A stretch of 13,876 nt of DNA from Coriobacteriia bacterium (lineage in GTDB: Bacteria > Actinomycetota > Coriobacteriia > Anaerosomatales > JAUVQN01), in contig JAUVQN010000011.1 of assembly GCA_030598125.1 (NCBI GenBank), forward strand, positions 1 to 13,876. The letters are read 5' to 3'. This document shows, one piece after another, positions 7,056-12,301 of this stretch (position 1 is its first letter; each line of letters starts with the position of its first letter). The notes under the pieces are model-generated. The model was given only the letters and a program-made list of their open reading frames with translations, searched no databases and was not told the DNA's origin. The translations under genes and the position numbers were made by a program.

Positions 7056-7253
7056 ATGCCCAAGATGAGGACACGGCGCTCCGTCGCCAAGCGCTTCAAG
7101 ATCACGGGGACAGGCAAGGTGAAGCGGCACAAGGCGTTCCGCAGCCACCTGCTCGAGCACAAGAGTCCCAAGACCAAGCGGAACCTCCGGAAGAGCACGA
7201 CGGTCAGCCCGGCGGACGAGAAGCGCGTGCTGAAGGGCCTGGGGAAGAGCTAG
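7056..7253 (+). CDS. rpmI: Large ribosomal subunit protein bL35
   Basis: Small basic protein of the 50S subunit; 65 residues, the normal length. It opens MPKMRTRRSVAKRFKITGTG, followed by the KVKRHKAFRSHLLEHKS core and the KRNLRKSTTVS segment typical of bL35. The ATG at 7056 has a GAGGAG site 8 nt upstream. It lies 54 nt after infC and 38 nt before rplT, in the conserved operon order. No anomalies. Confidence 0.97.
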   Translation: MPKMRTRRSVAKRFKITGTGKVKRHKAFRSHLLEHKSPKTKRNLRKSTTVSPADEKRVLKGLGKS

Positions 7254-7291
7254 CACCGAGCAGCTCTGAGAACAGCAGGGAGTGATCGACG

Positions 7292-7651
7292 ATGCCGAGA
7301 GTCAAACGCGCGGTGCACGCGAAGAAGAAGCGCCGCACGATGATGAAGAAGGCGAAGGGATACTACGGTTCCAGCAGCCGGACGTACAAGGGTGCCAAGG
7401 AGCAGGTCCAGCACTCGCAGCAGTATTCCTACCGTGACCGGCGCAACCGCCGGCGGGAGTTCCGCAGGCTCTGGATCATCCGCATCAATGCGGGTGCCCG
7501 CCAGAACGGGATGTCCTACTCCACGTTCATCGCGGGTCTCAAGAAGGCCGAGATCGAGCTGGACCGGAAGGTCCTGGCCGACATGGCCGTGAACGATCCA
7601 GACGGGTTCGCTTCCCTGGTCGTGACGGCCAAGGAGCGCCTGACCGCCTAG
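7292..7651 (+). CDS. rplT: Large ribosomal subunit protein bL20
   Basis: 23S rRNA-binding protein needed early in 50S assembly; in several bacteria it also represses its own operon by binding the leader RNA. The 119 residues match the family: a basic, extended N-terminal tail (MPRVKRAVHAKKKRRTMMKK, then KGYYGSSSRTYKGAKEQVQ) and a globular C-terminal part with RRLWIIRINAGARQNGMSYS and the final helices. The ATG at 7292 is preceded by GGGAGTGA at 6 nt. Last gene of the infC unit; a terminator-like hairpin follows about 26 nt after the stop. The structured infC leader makes L20 feedback the natural hypothesis. Confidence 0.97.
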   Translation: MPRVKRAVHAKKKRRTMMKKAKGYYGSSSRTYKGAKEQVQHSQQYSYRDRRNRRREFRRLWIIRINAGARQNGMSYSTFIAGLKKAEIELDRKVLADMAVNDPDGFASLVVTAKERLTA

Positions 7652-7677
7652 CTTCGCCCATCCCGCTCACCGCAACG

Positions 7678-7703
7678 GAGGCCTCGCAGAGATGCGGGGT
7701 CTC
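7678..7703 (+). terminator. Probable terminator of infC-rpmI-rplT
   Basis: GAGGCCTCGC pairs along all ten positions with GCGGGGTCTC (two G-T pairs) around the loop AGAGAT. It is followed by GTTCGCGT, not a real T-run, so termination may be partial and allow read-through into the downstream genes, for which I see no clear promoter. Confidence 0.45.
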
Positions 7704-7708
7704 GTTCG

Positions 7709-7780
7709 CGTGGGCACTCCCCCGGGAAGACCGGGGCAAGGCGTGGTTGGATGCCGGGGGCATCATGGCCCTGCCGCCGG
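7709..7780 (+). ncRNA. Folded RNA element with three-way-junction layout upstream of the TasA-like gene
   Basis: Three helices can be drawn: GGGC/GCCC closing (7712-7715 with 7768-7771), CCCCGG-GAAGA-CCGGGG (7720-7736), and GATGC-CGGGG-GCATC (7750-7764), with CAAGGC and GTGG between the arms. The order (closing helix, arm with a GAA-containing loop, CAA-GGC linker, second arm, ATGGC) recalls class I cyclic-di-GMP riboswitches, but several consensus positions differ. It may be a divergent member, a different element or chance GC-rich folding. Confidence 0.3.
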
Positions 7781-7855
7781 CGCGAGAAGAACATACGGAT
7801 GGGCCGTCCTCCCCTCGGCCGGCATCGAGAGAGGAGGAACGATGAGGAATGCCCT

Positions 7856-8323
7856 GTGCTCGCCCTCGCAGGACTGCTGGCACTCAGTGTCGGTACCGCG
7901 GGGGCGTACTTCACCGATCAGGCGTCCGTCCCGGACAACGTGATCAGAGCGGGGACCGTGGAGATCTCCACGGTCCCCACGTCCTCGGCGCTGTCTGAGG
8001 AGGGTATCGCTCCAGGTACGAGCTACTCGAAGCAGCTCACGATCTCGAACCGAGGGAGTCTCGACGCCGACTGCGTGGTGACGGCCAGCAAGAAGGCCGG
8101 CTACACCGACTTCTTCGAGGCGCTCACCTGTAGCGTCGCGCACGGTGACCACGAGGTCTACAAGGGACCGTTGGCGGCGCTGAGGACCGCTCCCGTTCGC
8201 GTGGCAGCCGGCTCCTCGACCGTCGTGCGGTTCAGCTACTCGCTCCAGGCGACGGTCGACGACGGTCTCGCCGGAGACTACGTGAAGCTCACGCTGTACG
8301 TGGATGCCGAGCAGACTCGCTAG
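7856..8323 (+). CDS. TasA/CalY-like secreted protein with SipW-dependent signal peptide, N-terminus uncertain (possible frameshift)
   Basis: Probable secreted or surface fibre-type protein of the TasA/CalY (camelysin-like) family, about 155 residues from the GTG at 7856. The N-terminus is a hydrophobic stretch ending GTAGAYFTD, the hallmark of SipW-processed precursors (cleavage expected after AGA). The mature part is a beta-rich Ig-like domain: NVIRAGTVEIS, then APGTSYSKQLTISNRGSLDADC, then SYSLQATVDDGLAGDYVKLTLYVDA. Cys residues in DADCVV and ALTCSV could form a disulfide. A perfect GAGGAGG lies before the ATG at 7842, but that ATG is in another frame and stops at 7943. Adding one base near 7855-7858 would join it to this frame and supply the missing basic n-region. 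The GTG has a modest GAGGA 7 nt upstream, so it could be a true start. The next gene encodes its likely peptidase. Confidence 0.7.
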   Translation: MLALAGLLALSVGTAGAYFTDQASVPDNVIRAGTVEISTVPTSSALSEEGIAPGTSYSKQLTISNRGSLDADCVVTASKKAGYTDFFEALTCSVAHGDHEVYKGPLAALRTAPVRVAAGSSTVVRFSYSLQATVDDGLAGDYVKLTLYVDAEQTR

Positions 8324-8645
8324 GTTCTCCGCGGTGGTCGCCGTCGTCACCGGCGGCTCGATGGAGCCCGCGATACTGGCGGGCGATGTCGTCGTGTACC
8401 GGCGTGGACTCGTCCCGCACCGCGACGAGGCCGTGGTCTTCGAGGACGATCGTACCCTCGTCGTGCACCGAGTCGTGCGCGTCGACGAGTGCGGCGGCGT
8501 CGTGACCAAGGGCGACGCGAACGCGTGCGCAGACGCCGAGGTCGTGAGGTCGGACGATGTGCGGGGCGCGGTGGTCGCGGTCCTGCCCACGTGGCGGCTT
8601 CTCGCGCGGGTGTCTCGAGCGCCTGGTCGTCCGCAGCTGCGTTGA
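8304..8645 (+). CDS. SipW-type (ER-like Ser/His) signal peptidase I, minimal
   Basis: Membrane-associated signal peptidase of the archaeal/ER-like S26B class, which uses Ser-His rather than Ser-Lys; it presumably processes the TasA-like precursor encoded just upstream. In 113 residues the core motifs are present: GGSMEPAILAGD with the nucleophile Ser19, VVHRVV with His55, and TKGDANACAD at 68-77, containing conserved Asp residues. Only one short N-terminal hydrophobic stretch (about 8-16) precedes the active Ser, and the usual C-terminal anchor is missing; the protein ends in a basic tail. The ATG at 8304 overlaps the preceding gene by 20 nt, implying coupling. The pncB promoter begins at its stop codon. 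The family call is good; whether this short form is fully active is uncertain. Confidence 0.82.
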   Translation: MPSRLARFSAVVAVVTGGSMEPAILAGDVVVYRRGLVPHRDEAVVFEDDRTLVVHRVVRVDECGGVVTKGDANACADAEVVRSDDVRGAVVAVLPTWRLLARVSRAPGRPQLR

Positions 8646-8670
8646 GGTCCCATGACATGCCCGCTATCGT
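8642..8670 (+). promoter_or_regulatory. Predicted promoter of pncB-pncA
   Basis: A -35 TTGAGG (8642-8647), overlapping the stop codon of the peptidase gene, and a -10 TATCGT (8665-8670), with a 17-bp spacer. Transcription would start near 8677, leaving a short leader with GGAGGGG directly before the pncB ATG at 8695. Confidence 0.55.
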
Positions 8671-8694
8671 TGAGGGACGTCTTGTGGAGGGGCC

Positions 8695-10164
8695 ATGCCG
8701 ATCGAGCGCAGCGCATACGGGCAGTCGCTCGCGCTGCTCACCGACCTCTATCAACTGACGATGGCGAGCGCCTACCGCGAGGCGGGCAAGGCCGGGCTCG
8801 AGTCGGTGTTCCACATGACGTTCCGGGAGAACCCCTTCGGCGGCGGATACGCCGTCGCTTGTGGTCTCGACATCGCGATGGACTACGTGGAGCAGTGGCG
8901 TTTCGATGAGTCCGACCGCTCCTACCTCGCCACGCTCGAGGGCAACGATGGTGAGAGACTCTTCAGGGACGAGTTCCTCGAGTATCTCGGTAAGCTGCGC
9001 TTCACCGGTCAGGTGGACGCGGTCCCCGAGGGGACCCTCGTGTTTCCGGGTGAGCCGCTGCTCAGGGTCCGTGGTCCCATCTGCGAGTGCCAACTGCTGG
9101 AGACCGCGCTGCTCAACATCGTGAACTTCCAGACGCTCATCGCGACGAAGGCCTCGCGCGTGTGCGCGGCGGCGCGTGGGGATGCGGTGCTCGAGTTCGG
9201 GCTCCGGCGTGCGCAGGGCATCGACGGGGGGATCGGAGCATCGAGGGCCGCGTACGTCGGCGGTTGCGCCGCCACGTCGAACGTGCTCGCCGGCAAGCTC
9301 TTCGGGATCCCGGTCAGGGGGACCCACGCCCACAGCTGGGTCATGGTCTTCGACACGGAGATCGAGGCGTTCGAGTCGTATGCCGAGGCGATGCCGAACA
9401 ACTGCGTCTTCCTCGTCGATACCTACGACACCCTGCAGGGCGTCGAGAACGCGATATCGGTGGCCGGGCGACTGCGCGAGCGCGGCCACGAGATCATCGG
9501 CATCCGCCTCGACTCAGGCGACCTGGCGTGGCTGAGTCGGAGAGCTCGGACGATGCTCGACGAAGCGGGATTCGTCGACGCGGTCGTGATAGGAAGCAAC
9601 GAGCTCGACGAGCACGTGATCAAGAGTCTGAAGGACCAGGGGGCGACGATCGCGGTCTGGGGCGTCGGCACCAAGCTCGCCACCGCAGACGGCCAGCCCT
9701 CCCTCGGTGGTGTCTACAAGCTCTCGGCGATACGGGAGCCCGGTGGGGAGTGGGACTACAGGATCAAGGTATCCGAGCAGGCGGCGAAGGTGACGACACC
9801 GGGCGTCCTGCAGGTCCGCCGGTTCGAGTCCGATGACGGGCCGGCGGGCGACATGGTGTTCAGCGAGACGGCGCCGCCGGACGACGACTGCGTGATGATC
9901 GATCCCGCCGACGTCACGCGTCGGAAGGCGTTCGGTCGGGATATCTCTTGCACGGATCTCCTCGTCCCGGTGGTCCGGGACGGGGTGCGCGTCTACGAGA
10001 CGCCGCCGCTGTCCGCCGTTCGCGAGCGAGCGCTCGCCCAGGTGGATGTATTCGGGCGCGCGGTCACGCGGTTCTTGAATCCGTATCAGTACCCGGTCGG
10101 ACTCGAGGCGGGACTCTTCGAGGAGAAGACGCGTCTCATCATGGCCGTACGGGGATATCTCTGA
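8695..10164 (+). CDS. pncB: Nicotinate phosphoribosyltransferase
   Basis: Makes nicotinate mononucleotide from nicotinate and PRPP, using ATP; the entry step of the Preiss-Handler NAD salvage pathway, in the cytoplasm. The 489 residues fit the long Gram-positive/eukaryote-like NAPRTase type rather than the roughly 400-residue E. coli type. Landmarks: LLTDLYQLTMASAY at 14-27 (N-terminal signature), FGLRRAQG at 168-175, GTHAHSW at 209-215, which contains the regulatory and catalytic His, DTYDT at 242-246 and RLDSGDL at 271-277 in the phosphate/PRPP-binding barrel. The ATG at 8695 has GGAGGGG immediately upstream. The nicotinamidase gene follows after 17 nt; together they turn nicotinamide into the NAD precursor. 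No anomaly seen. Confidence 0.95.
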   Translation: MPIERSAYGQSLALLTDLYQLTMASAYREAGKAGLESVFHMTFRENPFGGGYAVACGLDIAMDYVEQWRFDESDRSYLATLEGNDGERLFRDEFLEYLGKLRFTGQVDAVPEGTLVFPGEPLLRVRGPICECQLLETALLNIVNFQTLIATKASRVCAAARGDAVLEFGLRRAQGIDGGIGASRAAYVGGCAATSNVLAGKLFGIPVRGTHAHSWVMVFDTEIEAFESYAEAMPNNCVFLVDTYDTLQGVENAISVAGRLRERGHEIIGIRLDSGDLAWLSRRARTMLDEAGFVDAVVIGSNELDEHVIKSLKDQGATIAVWGVGTKLATADGQPSLGGVYKLSAIREPGGEWDYRIKVSEQAAKVTTPGVLQVRRFESDDGPAGDMVFSETAPPDDDCVMIDPADVTRRKAFGRDISCTDLLVPVVRDGVRVYETPPLSAVRERALAQVDVFGRAVTRFLNPYQYPVGLEAGLFEEKTRLIMAVRGYL

Positions 10165-10181
10165 GGAAGGGGTGAGGACCG

Positions 10182-10796
10182 ATGACGGCTCTTGTGCTCG
10201 TCGACCTGCAGAACGATTTCATGCCGGGCGGGAGTCTCGCGGTCTCGGGTGGCGACGAAGTGATCGCCGTGGCGAACGCGCTGATCCCCCGGTATGGGCT
10301 CGTCGTCGCGACGCAGGACTGGCATCCGTCCGAGCACGTCAGCTTCGCGGCGAACCACCCCGGTCGGTCGCCGGGCGACATGGTCGAGGTGCACGGTCTG
10401 CCCCAGGAGCTGTGGCCCCCGCACTGCGTGCAAGGCACGCCGGGCGCCGGCTTCCATGCCGATCTCGAAGTGGACCGCGTCGACGAGGTCGTGAGGAAGG
10501 GCGTCGATCCCGACATCGACAGCTACAGCACGTTCTTCGACAACGCCCGGTTGCGCGCGACCGGACTCGAGCAGCTTCTTCGCGAGCATGGGATCGACGA
10601 GGTGCATCTCATGGGACTCGCCACCGACTTCTGTGTCCGCTTCTCGGTGCTGGATGCGGTGGATCTGGGATTCGACACGGTCGTCGTCGAAGACGGCTGT
10701 CGCGGGGTGGAACTCGAGGGCGGCGACTCCGCTCGAGCGCTGGACGAGATGCGTGAGGCGGGTGCGCGGATCGTCGGGAGCGGGGAGCTGCTCTAG
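10182..10796 (+). CDS. pncA: Nicotinamidase
   Basis: Hydrolyses nicotinamide to nicotinate and ammonia, feeding the phosphoribosyltransferase encoded just upstream. An isochorismatase-fold protein of 204 residues. The catalytic triad is Asp8 (LVDLQNDF), Lys106 (VRKGVD) and Cys151 (GLATDFCV). Metal ligands fit Asp46 and His48 in TQDWHP and His81 in WPPHC. The cis-peptide region before Cys151 (GLATDF) is typical. The ATG at 10182 follows a purine-rich GAGGAAGGGGTGAGG. Second gene of a two-gene NAD-salvage operon; the transcript probably ends before the pheS promoter, although I see no clear terminator there. This enzyme type also activates the drug pyrazinamide in mycobacteria, which is family knowledge only. 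Confidence 0.95.
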   Translation: MTALVLVDLQNDFMPGGSLAVSGGDEVIAVANALIPRYGLVVATQDWHPSEHVSFAANHPGRSPGDMVEVHGLPQELWPPHCVQGTPGAGFHADLEVDRVDEVVRKGVDPDIDSYSTFFDNARLRATGLEQLLREHGIDEVHLMGLATDFCVRFSVLDAVDLGFDTVVVEDGCRGVELEGGDSARALDEMREAGARIVGSGELL

Positions 10797-10834
10797 GATC
10801 CACGGCGACGCCCATGTTGTGAGCGGCGGGCCTG

Positions 10835-10863
10835 TTGACGCGACCGGGTGGGTGCTGCACGCT
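10835..10863 (+). promoter_or_regulatory. Possible promoter of the T-box leader and pheST
   Basis: TTGACG at 10835-10840 is a near-perfect -35. The 17-bp spaced -10 would be CACGCT (10858-10863), a poor match. The position is right, since a start near 10870 lies just before T-box Stem I. The -35 is convincing, the -10 less so. Confidence 0.4.
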
Positions 10864-10880
10864 GTGCCCACAATCTCAGA

Positions 10881-11184
10881 GCGCAGAGGCGATGACGGAG
10901 AGACGCGCGGACGACGCGTCCGTCTGCAGGGAGGGACCCCTTCGACTGCGAGGGTCCCGACGGACGATCCGCGCGGTTCGCTCCACGAGCCGCGAACCGA
11001 AAGGCCGGCGTGTGTTTCGTGCACCGCGACCCGTAGGGGAGCCGGATCCCCCGTTACCGGGACGCTCGGGTGTGAGGTCCGGACGGCGGGGCGCTCCCGC
11101 CGGATGAGGGGGTCCCGAGGGACCAACCGAGGTGGTACCGCGGAAGCCGACTTCCGTCCTTGGACGACGAGGACGAGTCGGCTT
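10881..11184 (+). ncRNA. T-box riboswitch sensing tRNA-Phe, upstream of pheST
   Basis: Binds uncharged tRNA-Phe and then lets transcription reach pheS and pheT. Stem I: GGC/GCC (10888-10890 with 10989-10991), a GATGA kink-turn (10891-10895), GGAG/CTCC (10897-10900 with 10981-10984), the specifier loop with UUC (Phe) at 10977-10979, CGCGCGGA/TCCGCGCG (10904-10911 with 10968-10975), GTCCGTC/GACGGAC (10918-10924 with 10959-10965) and GGGACCC/GGGTCCC (10933-10939 with 10952-10958) below the distal loop. CGGCGGG/CCCGCCG (11084-11102) is a likely Stem III. The conserved T-box AGGTGGTACCGCGG is at 11130-11143. Its UGGU (11133-11136) can pair with the tRNA ACCA end and discriminator A73. The antiterminator pairs 11129-11132 with 11158-11161 and 11140-11146 with 11151-11157, leaving the exact 7-nt bulge UGGUACC. 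Confidence 0.92.
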
Positions 11185-11190
11185 CTCTCG
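11144..11190 (+). terminator. T-box-controlled intrinsic terminator before pheS
   Basis: AAGCCGACT (11144-11152) pairs with AGTCGGCTT (11176-11184), and CGTCCT (11155-11160) with AGGACG (11170-11175), around the loop TGGACGACG. CTCTCG follows, so the T-run is weak. Bases 11151-11160 are also needed for the antiterminator, so the two structures exclude each other. The stem ends before the pheS ribosome binding site, favouring transcriptional rather than translational control. Confidence 0.75.
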
Positions 11191-11203
11191 TGAGGGGTGT
11201 GAG

Positions 11204-12268
11204 ATGAGCGACATAGTCGAGGAGCTGGATGCGCTGCGCGTGACGGGGCTCGAGCGGATCGAGGCTGCGAGGGACCCGGAAGAGCTCGAGGCCGTCCGCG
11301 TCTCGCTGCTCGGCAAGAAGGGGTCCCTGATCACGCTCTTGAGGAGCGTGGGCGGTCTGGCTCCTGAAGAGCGGCCGGCGGCCGGCCGGACCTCGAACGA
11401 GGTGCGGCAGGCCATCGAGGCCGGACTCGAGGCGCGCAGGAAGGCGCTGGAATCCGCCGAGCTCACACAGCGGCTCACGGCGGAGGCCGTCGACGTCACG
11501 CTGCCGGGTCGCGGCCGCGTGCCGGGACACCGTCACCTCATCAGCCAGATCGTCGACGAGATCGTCGACGTCTTCATCGGGCTCGGCGACCAGGTAGCGG
11601 AAGGTCCGGAGGCAGAGCTCGACTACTACAACTTCACGGCGTTGAACCACCCGCCGGACCATCCCGCGCGCAGCGGGCAGGACACCTTCTACGTGGAGGA
11701 CCTGTCGGGCGACGTCGCCGTCGTGGCGGGCGAGTCCGATGTGATGCTTCGCACGCACACCAGCCCCGTGCAGGTCCGCGTCATGGAGGCGCAGGAACCG
11801 CCCATCTACGTCCTCGCACCGGGTCGCGTCTATCGTCGCGACGTCGCGGACCCGAGTCACCTGCCCCAGTTCACGCAGGTCGAGGGTTTGGTGGTGGACC
11901 GCGGGATCACGTTCGGAGACCTGAAGGGCACGCTGGAGCACTTCTGTCACGTGATGTTCGGGGCCGACCGCGAAGTCCGTCTGAGGCCGCACTTCTTCCC
12001 GTTCACGGAACCGAGCGCCGAGGTGGACGTCTCGTGCATCATCTGCGACGGGGAAGGGTGCCGCTTCTGCGGTGGCGTCGGGTGGCTCGAGATCCTCGGC
12101 TGCGGGATGGTCGACCCCAACGTCTTCCGTCTCCTCGGCATCGATCCCGAGGAGTACACGGGTTTCGCGTTCGGGATGGGCGCCGAGCGCATCGCGGCTC
12201 TCAAGTACGGTCTGTCCGACATCCGCCTGCTGCTCGAAGGCGACATGAGGTTCCTCAGGCAGTTCTGA
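11204..12268 (+). CDS. pheS: Phenylalanyl-tRNA synthetase alpha subunit
   Basis: Catalytic alpha chain of the (alpha-beta)2 enzyme that charges tRNA-Phe with phenylalanine. 354 residues: an N-terminal coiled-coil arm (about 1-90) that contacts tRNA, then the class II core with GQ-type motif 1 around HLISQIVDEIVDVF (111-124), AEGPE at 132-136, DHPARSGQDTFYV at 152-164, motif 2 at RVYRRD (208-213) with the following HLPQFTQVEG, and motif 3 at GFAFGMGAERIAALKYG (320-336). A Cys278-x2-Cys281-x4-Cys286-x2-Cys289 knuckle precedes GWLEILGCGMVDPNV; similar knuckles occur in other Gram-positive PheS proteins. The usual HP of motif 1 reads HL here. The ATG at 11204 follows GAGGGGTG; an upstream in-frame extension would enter the T-box and is rejected. 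pheT starts 33 nt downstream. Confidence 0.96.
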   Translation: MSDIVEELDALRVTGLERIEAARDPEELEAVRVSLLGKKGSLITLLRSVGGLAPEERPAAGRTSNEVRQAIEAGLEARRKALESAELTQRLTAEAVDVTLPGRGRVPGHRHLISQIVDEIVDVFIGLGDQVAEGPEAELDYYNFTALNHPPDHPARSGQDTFYVEDLSGDVAVVAGESDVMLRTHTSPVQVRVMEAQEPPIYVLAPGRVYRRDVADPSHLPQFTQVEGLVVDRGITFGDLKGTLEHFCHVMFGADREVRLRPHFFPFTEPSAEVDVSCIICDGEGCRFCGGVGWLEILGCGMVDPNVFRLLGIDPEEYTGFAFGMGAERIAALKYGLSDIRLLLEGDMRFLRQF

Positions 12269-12301
12269 TCGTTCCGGCGACGCGAAAGGACTGACACGCC
12301 G

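Noticed and set aside
7751..7855. ATG at 7751 as the start of the TasA-like protein
   Set aside because: It would add about 35 Arg-rich residues before the signal peptide and read through the folded RNA element; no ribosome binding site is suitable.
8347..9489. Minus-strand open frame opposite sipW-type gene and pncB
   Set aside because: Spans the pncB promoter and overlaps two recognised genes in antisense; composition is typical of a shadow frame.
10797..10834. Terminator after pncA
   Set aside because: No stem followed by T residues is visible in this short interval.
10935..10960. Another TTC at 10941-10943 as the T-box specifier
   Set aside because: It lies in the distal terminal loop above GGGACCC/GGGTCCC, not in the internal loop next to the kink-turn where the specifier belongs.
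10086..11126. Minus-strand open frame opposite pncA and the T-box leader
   Set aside because: It covers a structured riboswitch and a recognised enzyme gene; no motif or ribosome binding site.
11132..11203. N-terminal extension of pheS from 11132
   Set aside because: The extension is the translated T-box and terminator; the ATG at 11204 with GAGGGGTG gives the normal N-terminus.
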